From Mucilaginibacter terrenus (GTDB lineage: Bacteria; Bacteroidota; Bacteroidia; Sphingobacteriales; Sphingobacteriaceae): a stretch of 64,000 nt of DNA. The stretch is from contig NZ_QWDE01000001.1 in the NCBI RefSeq assembly GCF_003432065.1, positions 744,001 to 808,000 on the forward strand. Reading direction: 5' to 3'. The notes below the pieces were generated by a model. It did no database searches. It was not told the origin of the DNA and was given only the letters and a program-made list of their open reading frames with translations. Each line of letters starts with the position of its first letter. Within the stretch, counting starts at the first letter, position 1. The translations under genes were made by a program, and so were the position numbers. Below are positions 55,592-63,361 of the stretch, piece by piece.

Positions 55592-56787
55592 AGGGTAAAA
55601 AGCTTTTATTTATTAGGGATGTAGCCCTTTATACGCTAACTGCTTTTGGCGGACCGCAAGCGCATATTGCTGTCTTGCTGCGCGAGTTTGTAGAAAAACG
55701 ACGCTACGTAACAGAGGAAGAGTTGATGGAACTGAATGCCTTGTCGCAAATTATGCCGGGCCCTTCATCTACCCAAACGCTTGTTGGTATTGCCTGGAAA
55801 GTAGGCGGGCTTAGGTTGGCCATTATTACGTTCCTGATATGGATATTGCCATCTGCCGCAATAATGTGTTTAGCCGCCATCAGCTACAAAATATTTGGCG
55901 ACCGTGCACAATTTGCATCTATACTGCGCATAGTACAGCCCATGGCGGTTGGCATTGTAGGTTATGCTACCTACACCTTTGCCCGTAAGTTTTTGCGGAC
56001 GAAAGTCACTGCTATGCTGGCGGTTGGTTCGCTTGTGTCTACCCTGATCCTGCAAAACCCGTATGCGTTCCCAATCCTGATCCTACTCGGTGGCATTATT
56101 TCATCAGCGCTGGAAACCCAAAAGGAAGAAAATGAGCTGAGGGTAAGGCTATACTCCAACGTAAACCCCAATAAAGTAGCTTATTTCATCGGTATATTGC
56201 TCTTTTTTGCTGCCCTTGGCGCTATCGTGAACCGTACGTCGCCGTTTAGTTTGCCTATCCGTTTGTTTGAAAACTTTTACCGTAACGGAATCCTGATTTT
56301 TGGTGGCGGGCAGGTGCTTGTACCCTTGATGTACACGGAATTTGTGGAGCTTAAACACTACCTCAGCAATTCAGAGTTCCTGACAGGTTATGCCTTGCAG
56401 CAGGCCCTGCCGGGGCCTACGTTTGCCTTCACCTCTTTTGTAGGCGGCATTAGCATGGGTAACAAGGGTTACGGAATAATTGGGCAGGTAATAGGTAGTT
56501 TAGTGGCAGTTATCGGCATCAATTTACCCGGGCTCATCCTGATCCTATTTATTGTGCCGTTCTGGAACGATTTGAAGAAGATTACAAGGATAAAGAATTC
56601 GCTGAGTGGAATTAACGCGGTAGCCGTGGGCTTTATGGCTACGGCTTTTATATTGCTGGTAATGCCATTTAAGCTGAATGTTTTAGCCTACGGATCAATG
56701 GTAGTTACGTTTTTACTACTGAGATATACCAGGATAAAAGCGCCGGTAATTATCTTGATAGGCATTGCAGCAGGGATACTATTGTAA
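55588..56787 (+). CDS. chrA: Chromate transporter ChrA
   Basis: A 399-residue inner-membrane protein with two CHR domains. The TAFGGPQAHIAVLLREFV and LNALSQIMPGPSSTQTLVGIAW motifs start the first domain, and FGGGQVLVPLMYTEFVELKHYLSNSEFLTGYALQQALPGPTFAFTSFVGG starts the second. It exports chromate, or possibly sulfate-like anions. No ATG or GTG is available before the first CHR motif, so the TTG at 55588 is the start, overlapping the stop of the preceding gene. Repeat element C begins 18 bases after the stop codon. Confidence 0.93.
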   Translation: MKGKKLLFIRDVALYTLTAFGGPQAHIAVLLREFVEKRRYVTEEELMELNALSQIMPGPSSTQTLVGIAWKVGGLRLAIITFLIWILPSAAIMCLAAISYKIFGDRAQFASILRIVQPMAVGIVGYATYTFARKFLRTKVTAMLAVGSLVSTLILQNPYAFPILILLGGIISSALETQKEENELRVRLYSNVNPNKVAYFIGILLFFAALGAIVNRTSPFSLPIRLFENFYRNGILIFGGGQVLVPLMYTEFVELKHYLSNSEFLTGYALQQALPGPTFAFTSFVGGISMGNKGYGIIGQVIGSLVAVIGINLPGLILILFIVPFWNDLKKITRIKNSLSGINAVAVGFMATAFILLVMPFKLNVLAYGSMVVTFLLLRYTRIKAPVIILIGIAAGILL

Positions 56788-56804
56788 GAATATCTTAATC
56801 TCAA

Positions 56805-57007
56805 GTGTTTCGCTCAAATGTGTTTCGCGCTAACTACACAAAGAAGTAAAATATTTATAATGTGTTATTAAACAAGCACTTATAGCAATTAGCCTGAAGC
56901 TATTGTACTGTTTCGGATTGTTTCGCTCTAAAATGTAAGAACCTCAAAAACAGCTGTTTAGAAGAATGCGGTGTTCCGGGTGTTTCGCTTGGCGAAAGCG
57001 AAACACC
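56805..57007 (+). repeat. Repeat element copy C (variant heptamer TGTTTCG)
   Basis: A 203-bp element collinear with copies A and B but with a changed heptamer. Direct heptamers are TGTTTCG at 56806, 56821, 56909, 56919 and 56981, and TGTTCCG at 56972. The inverted heptamer CGAAACA is at 56999. The core starts GAAGCTATTGTACTG at 56896, two changes from copies A and B. The terminal hairpin has 12-bp arms at 56979-56990 and 56996-57007. The core-to-hairpin distance is 75 bases. It follows chrA and precedes the dnaB end. Confidence 0.85.
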
Positions 57008-57035
57008 TGTAAACTAGTTAAAGCCCTATAAAGAA

Positions 57036-57061
57036 GTTCCCCCTTCAGGGTGCTAGGGGGA
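57036..57061. repeat. GTTCCCCCTTCAGGG-type repeat copy
   Basis: GTTCCCCCTTCAGGG followed by TGCTAGGGGGA (57036-57061) is a short imperfect palindrome. Sequences of the kind TCCCCCTTTAGGGGGTTAGGGGG are frequent in intergenic DNA of Sphingobacteriaceae, from general memory. It lies directly after the dnaB stop codon. Confidence 0.45.
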
Positions 57062-58618
57062 CTAAAACGGAGGTTCGTCCTCCATATCATTCATGCTCGA
57101 CGGGCGAATGATAAAGTTGTTTGGCTTTTCAAAATCCTGCGAAGGAGTCAACCCTGTAAACGCGTTACCCATAGGAGGGAACCCGTCCATATTGGTCTCC
57201 AAGTCCGTAAACTTAACGTATTTACCAACGAATTTCAAGCGTACGCGGCCGGTTTCACCGTTACGGTGCTTGGCTATAATTACTTCACCAACACCCTGAG
57301 TAGGGTTGTTATCTTCATCAACATCAAGTCCGTAGTATTCCGGACGGTAAAGGAATAGCACCATATCCGCGTCCTGCTCAATAGAGCCGGATTCACGTAA
57401 GTCGGACAGCATCGGGCGTTTAGAACCGCCCGGCCTGTTCTCTACCGCACGGCTCAACTGCGACAGTGCAATTACCGGCACGTTCAGCTCTTTCGCTACC
57501 GTTTTAAGCGCGCGTGAGATACTACCAATTTCCTGCTCACGGTTACCGCCGCCTTTACCATCAGCCTTGCCCTGCATCAGTTGCAAGTAGTCAATGATGA
57601 TTAGCTGTATATCATGCTGCGACTTTAAACGGCGGCACTTGGCCCGAAATTCAAATATATTTAGCGATGGCGTGTCATCTATAATAAGCGGAGCTTGCTC
57701 AAGCCTGCCTACTTTAGAGTGTATCTGCTGCCATTCCCATTCTTCCAGCGTACCCTTACGAATTTTTTCCTGCTCAATTTCGGTCTCGCCGGATATCAAA
57801 CGATTAACCAATTGAACCGAGGACATCTCGAGTGAGAACACTACTACCGGTTTATCAAAGTCTACAGCTGCGTTACGCGCGCAGCTCAACACAAACGCCG
57901 TTTTACCCATCGCAGGGCGAGCTGCAATAATTACCAGGTCGGATTTTTGCCAGCCTGAGGTCATACGGTCAAGCTCAGTAAAGCCGGATGCGACACCTGT
58001 GAGGCCGTCTTTTTTATCCTTAAGTGCTTCAATCTCCTTTAAGGCCTCGTGCACCAGGTCATCCATCTTACGCGAGTCGCGGCGGAGGTTGCTTTGTGCT
58101 ATCTCAAAAAGGTTTTTTTCTGCTTTATCTAAAAGGTCCAGTACGTCGCTGGTTTCTTCGTAGGCGCTATTAATTACCTCGGTAGAGATCCGGATCAATT
58201 CGCGCTGAATGAACTTCTGGATAATGATACGCGAGTGATATTCAATATTAGCTGCTGATGCTACGCGATTGGTAAGCTCGGTAATATAATAAGCACCACC
58301 GATCATCTCCAACTCGCCCTGTTGGCGAAGCTGCGCGGTTACTGTAAGGATATCCACAGGCGAGGTTTTCTCAAACAGGATCCTTATCGCGTTAAATATT
58401 TTCTGGTGATTGTCTTTGTAGAATACCTCAGGTTTTAAAACATCAATAACAGAGGAGAGAGCGTCTTTCTCCAACATAAGCGCACCAAGTACTGCTTCTT
58501 CCAGGTCAGTTGCCTGTGGCGGCAGTTTGCCTAGTCCGGCGTATGGTGTAGGGGTATTAAAGCGATTTCTGCGTTCGGTGCCCGGCTTATTACTGGTGGA
58601 ATCGTTCTCGAAGATCAT
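57062..58618 (-). CDS. dnaB: Replicative DNA helicase DnaB
   Basis: A 518-residue hexameric helicase that unwinds the template ahead of the replisome. The N-terminal domain starts PQATDLEEAVLGALMLEKDALSSVIDVL. The RecA-type motor domain has Walker A in AARPAMGKTAFVLS, LSLEMSSVQLVNRL, IIIDYLQLMQG and ALSQLSRAVENRPGGSKRPMLSDLRESGSIEQDAD. The C-terminus (MDDMEDEPPF-like tail) is acidic. Length is slightly greater than E. coli DnaB (471) because of the tails. Its upstream region holds repeated 9-mers. Confidence 0.97.
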   Translation of the reverse strand: MIFENDSTSNKPGTERRNRFNTPTPYAGLGKLPPQATDLEEAVLGALMLEKDALSSVIDVLKPEVFYKDNHQKIFNAIRILFEKTSPVDILTVTAQLRQQGELEMIGGAYYITELTNRVASAANIEYHSRIIIQKFIQRELIRISTEVINSAYEETSDVLDLLDKAEKNLFEIAQSNLRRDSRKMDDLVHEALKEIEALKDKKDGLTGVASGFTELDRMTSGWQKSDLVIIAARPAMGKTAFVLSCARNAAVDFDKPVVVFSLEMSSVQLVNRLISGETEIEQEKIRKGTLEEWEWQQIHSKVGRLEQAPLIIDDTPSLNIFEFRAKCRRLKSQHDIQLIIIDYLQLMQGKADGKGGGNREQEIGSISRALKTVAKELNVPVIALSQLSRAVENRPGGSKRPMLSDLRESGSIEQDADMVLFLYRPEYYGLDVDEDNNPTQGVGEVIIAKHRNGETGRVRLKFVGKYVKFTDLETNMDGFPPMGNAFTGLTPSQDFEKPNNFIIRPSSMNDMEDEPPF

Positions 58619-58679
58619 TCAACAAAAATATATCAAAAATTGGGGTTCAGTGCATCAGAATAGTTCACATAGTGTATCG

Positions 58680-58814
58680 TGTGGATAACTAAATCATTCT
58701 CAGCACCATAAATTTTCGGGTATTTACTCCACATTAGATGTTAATAACTTGTTTATGATGTTGTTAATACACTGATAATCAAACTATGTTAATAAAGTTT
58801 GAAGGTGTTAATAA
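58680..58814. promoter_or_regulatory. DnaA-box match and four TGTTAATA repeats between dnaB and rlmB
   Basis: TTATCCACA, the E. coli DnaA-box consensus, is on the minus strand at 58680-58688. TGTTAATAA (or AAC/C-ended) 9-mers follow at 58739, 58762, 58787 and 58806, spaced 23, 25 and 19 bases. The complement TTATTAACA differs from the DnaA box at two positions. The 281-base gap (58619-58899) has no gene in it. Confidence 0.5.
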
Positions 58815-58870
58815 AGTAGGGCTATTTAGGCGCTTAGAAGTACACTATGGGGTAATATTGTATTTATAAC

Positions 58871-58878
58871 TACTTTTG
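58871..58878 (+). promoter_or_regulatory. -7 box (TAnnTTTG) for rlmB
   Basis: TACTTTTG lies 21 bases upstream of the ATG at 58900. No TTTG is seen at the -33 position. Confidence 0.45.
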
Positions 58879-58899
58879 CGCGAATACAATAACTAAGGA

Positions 58900-59661
58900 A
58901 TGGCATTTGAAACGAGGCCGCCACGCGAAAGCAACCAAATGGTTTTCGGCATTAGGGCGATTATAGAAGCGATACTGGCTGGCAAAGAGATAGAGTCGCT
59001 GTACTTGCAGCGTGGCTTAGGCGGCGGTTTGCTGACGGAGTTGAAGCAGGTAATGCAGCAGCACCAGATAATTGCACAGCAGGTGCCTGTTGAAAAACTG
59101 AACCGCCTCACCCAAAAGAACCACCAGGGCGCTATTGCTTTTATATCTCCTATAGTTTACCAAAAGATAGAAAACATCATTCCCGAGATCTTCGAAAAAG
59201 GAGAGGTGCCGTTGATACTGGTACTAGATGGAATTACCGATGTACGCAATATGGGAGCCATAGCCCGCACGGCGGAATGCTCGGGCGTACACGCGATTGT
59301 CATACCGGCAAAAGGATCGGCGCAGGTAAACCCGGACGCAATAAAAACATCAGCCGGGGCACTGTACAAAATACCTGTTTGCAGGCATGATAATTTCATG
59401 CAAACAGTGCGGTTTCTGCAAGAATCGGGCTTACAATTGGTGTGCTGTACCGAGAAAACCAATGATTATATATACAAACCGGATTATACAGCGCCTACCG
59501 CCATAGTTATGGGTTCCGAAGAGGATGGCATCCGTAACGAGATCATCCGCATAGCAGATCACCTGGCCAAGATCCCGATGTTCGGGGAAATAGAATCACT
59601 CAACGTTTCCGTTTCTACCGGTGTAATATTGTACGAGGCTATAAGGCAGAGGCAACAGTAG
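58900..59661 (+). CDS. rlmB: 23S rRNA (guanosine-2'-O)-methyltransferase (TrmH/RlmB type)
   Basis: A 253-residue SPOUT methyltransferase that methylates a 2'-hydroxyl in rRNA, probably G2251 of 23S rRNA. The N-terminal substrate-binding domain starts NQMVFGIRAIIEAILAGKEIESLYLQRGL. The SPOUT motifs are VLDGITDVRNMGAIARTAECSGVHAIVIP, MGSEEDGIRNEIIRIADHLAKIPM and GEIESLNVSVSTGVILYEA, which form the SAM knot. It is divergent from dnaB. RlmB is the best call, but a different TrmH target cannot be excluded. Confidence 0.92.
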   Translation: MAFETRPPRESNQMVFGIRAIIEAILAGKEIESLYLQRGLGGGLLTELKQVMQQHQIIAQQVPVEKLNRLTQKNHQGAIAFISPIVYQKIENIIPEIFEKGEVPLILVLDGITDVRNMGAIARTAECSGVHAIVIPAKGSAQVNPDAIKTSAGALYKIPVCRHDNFMQTVRFLQESGLQLVCCTEKTNDYIYKPDYTAPTAIVMGSEEDGIRNEIIRIADHLAKIPMFGEIESLNVSVSTGVILYEAIRQRQQ

Positions 59662-59750
59662 AGTCAGGAAAGTTAGAACCGAGAATCAGGAAAGAAAAAC
59701 GCCTGAACAATAATGCCAGGCGTTCTTGACTCTCGTCTCTTGATTCTTAT
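59661..59750. repeat. GA(A/G)TCA(G/A)GA repeats around the rlmB-manC terminator
   Basis: GAGTCAGGAAAG (59661-59672) and GAATCAGGAAAG (59683-59694) lie on one side and CTTGACTCTC and CTTGATTCTT on the other side of the hairpin at 59698-59724. They form an extended imperfect inverted repeat. Motifs like GAGTCAAGA are frequent in Sphingobacteriaceae intergenic DNA, from general memory. Confidence 0.45.
59698..59724. terminator. Bidirectional terminator between rlmB and the mannose-1-phosphate gene
   Basis: AACGCCTG (59698-59705) pairs with CAGGCGTT (59717-59724). It sits between convergent genes and is flanked by A- and T-rich bases. Confidence 0.75.
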
Positions 59751-59755
59751 ATCTT

Positions 59756-60841
59756 TTAAATGTACTTCGTTCCGAATTTATTCTTCACGTCAGATACCAC
59801 CTGTTTGATGTTCTGCTCCTGGTCGCGCGGGCAAATCAATAGTGAGTTGTTAGATTCTACCACGATGTAATCATGCAATCCCTGTAGTATCACTAGTTTC
59901 TCGCCAGGTACGTTAACCATGCAGTTGCTGCTATCGTACATAATTACTTTTTCTGATGGGATAACCGCGTTACCTACATAATCTTTATCAGCCAACTGGT
60001 AAATAGAAGCCCAGGTTCCAAGGTCGCTCCAGCCAAATTCGGATGGCAGCACGTAAACATTGCTGGCCTTCTCCATAATACCGTAGTCTATAGAGATGTT
60101 TATGCAACGCTGGTATATCTTGTGTACGAATTCTTTTTCTTCCTCGGTGTTGTATACAGAACGGGCTTCGGCAAATATCTCGTGCATTTCAGGCAGGTAG
60201 CTGTCAAATGCCGCAACTATAGTTTTTGCCGACCACACGAATATCCCAGCGTTCCACAAAAAGTCGCCGCTCTGAATAAAGGTTTTGGCAATATCAACAG
60301 TTGGTTTTTCGGTGAAGGTTTTCACCTTATGAAAATCCTCGTTAACTGTTTGATCAGTGTATTGGATGTACCCATAGCCTGTGTCTGGTCTTGAGGGCTT
60401 AATACCAAGGGTCACCAGGCAATTTTGCGACATGGCGGTTTGCATAGACTTTTCTATAGCGCTAACAAAAGCCGCCTCATCTAATATCAGGTGGTCTGAT
60501 GGTGCTACCACAATAGCGGCATCAGGGTTTATGCTTTCAATTTTGAAACATCCGTAAGCAACGCAAGGTGCTGTGTTGCGCATAACCGGCTCTGTAAGTA
60601 TCTGGTCGTCGGCAATGTCTGGCAACTGAGTTTTTACCAGCCCGGTATAATTCTCATTAGTGACAATATAAATGTTCTCTTTCGGGCATACCTTCAAAAA
60701 GCGATCATACGTTTGCTGAATAAGCGTTTTGCCTGTGCCAAGAATGTCAATAAACTGTTTCGGGTGAGAAGTTCTGCTTATCGGCCAAAAACGGCTGCCG
60801 ATACCGCCTGCCATGATGATGGCATAGTAGTTCTTATTCAT
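59756..60841 (-). CDS. manC: Mannose-1-phosphate guanylyltransferase
   Basis: A 361-residue nucleotidyltransferase that makes GDP-mannose from GTP and mannose-1-phosphate, for glycan and capsule synthesis. The signature motif is AGGIGSRFWPISRTSHPKQFI. The other conserved segments are VVAPSDHLI, GYGYIQYTDQ, FTEKPTVDIAKTFIQSGDFLWNAGIF and ASNVYVLPSEFGWSDLGTW. It is the short single-domain type without the fused phosphomannose isomerase. No related sugar gene is adjacent. Confidence 0.95.
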   Translation of the reverse strand: MNKNYYAIIMAGGIGSRFWPISRTSHPKQFIDILGTGKTLIQQTYDRFLKVCPKENIYIVTNENYTGLVKTQLPDIADDQILTEPVMRNTAPCVAYGCFKIESINPDAAIVVAPSDHLILDEAAFVSAIEKSMQTAMSQNCLVTLGIKPSRPDTGYGYIQYTDQTVNEDFHKVKTFTEKPTVDIAKTFIQSGDFLWNAGIFVWSAKTIVAAFDSYLPEMHEIFAEARSVYNTEEEKEFVHKIYQRCINISIDYGIMEKASNVYVLPSEFGWSDLGTWASIYQLADKDYVGNAVIPSEKVIMYDSSNCMVNVPGEKLVILQGLHDYIVVESNNSLLICPRDQEQNIKQVVSDVKNKFGTKYI

Positions 60842-61088
60842 GCTAAGGTAAAAGAATTTTTATTTGGTAAACCCATGGCTAAATGTGGGCATTAATTTGT
60901 AAATTTAATATGAAATAAAACTAAATATTTCAACATTTAAATTACACCTCTTTTAACCGCGTAAATAAACAAATTGTTTTTGGTTGATTAATCATTTTTA
61001 TATAAAATTTTTAACTAAAGCCGCCGTTTATTTATAAATTTTAGTTATTTTGAACCATAATTTAAAACTTTTAAGTACAGTACATATA

Positions 61089-63284
61089 ATGATTGAAGCT
61101 AAAAAATCGCTTTTTGATAACCTGCAGAACTTCTTTGGGTTTGATAATTTTAAGGGGGAGCAGGAAGCGATTATAACTAACATTTTAGCAGGTAACGACA
61201 CATTTGTGATTATGCCCACAGGGGGTGGAAAATCCATGTGTTACCAGTTGCCGGCTCTAATGAGCGAAGGCACTGCGATAGTGATCTCTCCGCTGATCGC
61301 ACTCATGAAAAATCAAGTCGATCAACTGCGTGCATTTGGCGGCTCTGACAGCATAGCACACTTTTTAAACTCATCACTTACCAAAGCCGACATCATACGC
61401 GTTAAGGACGATGTCCTGAGCGGCAAAACCAAACTACTTTACGTTGCACCGGAATCGCTTACCAAACAGGAGAATGTTGATTTTCTTCGCCTTAACCAGG
61501 TATCGTTTGTAGCGGTAGATGAAGCGCATTGTATATCTGAGTGGGGTCATGACTTTCGCCCGGAATACCGCAAGATACGCCAGGTGATCAGCAATATTGG
61601 CGACGATATTCCAATCATCGCCTTAACTGCAACCGCTACACCAAAAGTTCAGCAGGACATTCAGAAGAACCTGCAGATGAACAACGCTACAGTCTACAAA
61701 TCATCCTTTAACAGGTCTAACCTGTTTTATGAAGTGAGGGCAAAGCGTAATGCTATTAAAGAGATCGTAAAGTTTGTAAAGCAGAATCAGGGTAAGTCTG
61801 GCATTATCTATTGCTTAAGCCGTAAAAAGGTAGAAGAAGTAGCTGAGGCGCTCAACCTGAATGGCGTAAGGGCATTACCGTATCATGCGGGGCTTGATCC
61901 CAAAGTGCGTGCCGATACACAAGACAAATTCCTTATGGAAGATGTTGAGGTTATCGTTGCGACCATAGCCTTCGGCATGGGCATTGATAAACCCGATGTT
62001 CGCTACGTAGTACACCATGATATGCCTAAAAGCATGGAGGGTTATTACCAGGAAACCGGTCGTGCCGGGCGAGATGGTGGTGAAGGTGTTTGCGTAGCTT
62101 TTTACTCTGCTAAAGATATAGACAAGCTACAGAAGTTCATGAAGGACAAGCCTGTAGCCGAACGTGAAATAGGTACACAGATACTTAAAGAGGTTATCGA
62201 TTACGCTGAATCTTCTGTTTGCCGCCGTAAGCAGCTTTTGCATTATTTCGGTGAGAACTTTAACGAGGCAGGTTGCAATAATATGTGTGACAATTGCTGT
62301 GCACCAAAAATGCATTTTGATGGTGAGGAGCACCTGCACAGGGCGCTTAGTTTGATAAAGCACATTGGTGAGAAGTTTGACGATTGCCACATCGTGAACA
62401 TACTGATGGGTAAGGATGATGCTCAGGTAAAAAATTACGAGCATGATAAATTAGATTACTTTGGATCGGGGATAGAAGCCGGTGAGAACCTGTGGAACTC
62501 TCTACTGCGCCAGGCGTTGCTTAACAACTTTATAGCTAAAGATATTGACCATTATGGTCTGCTTCATCTTACTAAAGCAGGTCTTAACTTCCTTGAGAAT
62601 CCTTACAGCATTAGGTTTATACTGAACCGGGAAATGGGGCCTACTGATGAGGATGAGGGCGAGGATGGGCCTAAACAAGGCGGTGGGGCATTGGACACCG
62701 CTTTGCTGCAAATGCTAAAGGACCTGCGCAAGAAAATTGCAAAACAGAAGGGCCTTCCACCATTCGTTATATTCCAGGATCCATCTCTGGAGGAAATGTG
62801 CACACACTATCCTGTTAACGTTGATGAACTGAAACAGATACATGGTGTAGGCGCAGGTAAAGCAGCTAAGTTTGGCGCACCGTTCATTGACCTGATAAAG
62901 AAATATGTTGAGGATAACGATATTGACCGCCCTGTAGATATGGTGATCAAATCGGCAGCCAACAAATCGGCATTGAAGGTATTTATTATCCAGAATATAG
63001 ATCGGCACCTCGATTTGGAAGACATTGCTGCTTCAAAGGGTTTAACTTACGAGGAGATACTTAAAGAGGTAGAAACCATTGTGAACTCGGGTACCAAGCT
63101 TAACCTTAATTATTATATAGACGAGGTTATAGACGAGGACAAGCAGGAGGAAGTTTTTGACTATTTTAAAACGGCAGAAATAGACTCAATTGACGATGCT
63201 TTGGTAGAACTGGGTACCGACGATTATACCCGTGAAGAAGTGCAACTAATGCGCATTAAATTTATGTCTGAAGTAGGCAATTAA
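61089..63284 (+). CDS. recQ: ATP-dependent DNA helicase RecQ
   Basis: A 731-residue 3'-to-5' superfamily 2 helicase. Walker A is PTGGGKSMCYQLPA near residue 42, and DEAH is in VDEAHCISEWGHDFRPEYR near 144. Motif VI is QETGRAGRDG. The RQC zinc-binding cysteines are in CRRKQLLHYFGE and CNNMCDNCC. A winged-helix region follows, then an HRDC domain around 545-620 and an extra C-terminal region to 731. The frame extends to a TTG at 61050, but MIEAKKSLFDNLQNFFGF from the ATG at 61089 is the normal start. It acts in recombination and fork repair. The upstream gap is AT-rich and otherwise featureless. Confidence 0.95.
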   Translation: MIEAKKSLFDNLQNFFGFDNFKGEQEAIITNILAGNDTFVIMPTGGGKSMCYQLPALMSEGTAIVISPLIALMKNQVDQLRAFGGSDSIAHFLNSSLTKADIIRVKDDVLSGKTKLLYVAPESLTKQENVDFLRLNQVSFVAVDEAHCISEWGHDFRPEYRKIRQVISNIGDDIPIIALTATATPKVQQDIQKNLQMNNATVYKSSFNRSNLFYEVRAKRNAIKEIVKFVKQNQGKSGIIYCLSRKKVEEVAEALNLNGVRALPYHAGLDPKVRADTQDKFLMEDVEVIVATIAFGMGIDKPDVRYVVHHDMPKSMEGYYQETGRAGRDGGEGVCVAFYSAKDIDKLQKFMKDKPVAEREIGTQILKEVIDYAESSVCRRKQLLHYFGENFNEAGCNNMCDNCCAPKMHFDGEEHLHRALSLIKHIGEKFDDCHIVNILMGKDDAQVKNYEHDKLDYFGSGIEAGENLWNSLLRQALLNNFIAKDIDHYGLLHLTKAGLNFLENPYSIRFILNREMGPTDEDEGEDGPKQGGGALDTALLQMLKDLRKKIAKQKGLPPFVIFQDPSLEEMCTHYPVNVDELKQIHGVGAGKAAKFGAPFIDLIKKYVEDNDIDRPVDMVIKSAANKSALKVFIIQNIDRHLDLEDIAASKGLTYEEILKEVETIVNSGTKLNLNYYIDEVIDEDKQEEVFDYFKTAEIDSIDDALVELGTDDYTREEVQLMRIKFMSEVGN

Positions 63285-63310
63285 GTTAGTCTTAAAGCAA
63301 AATTTCATAT

Positions 63311-63349
63311 AGTCCAAAGCCGAAGCCATCAGTGCTTAGGCTTTGGACT
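63311..63349. terminator. Bidirectional terminator between recQ and the OmpA gene
   Basis: AGTCCAAAGCC (63311-63321) is perfectly complementary to GGCTTTGGACT (63339-63349), with T-rich sequence on its right. Confidence 0.85.
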
Positions 63350-63361
63350 TTTTACTGAAAG

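Noticed and set aside
28448..57007. Repeat elements A, B and C as a CRISPR array
   Set aside because: Heptamers are short and irregularly spaced, occur in three separate places, and no cas gene is present.
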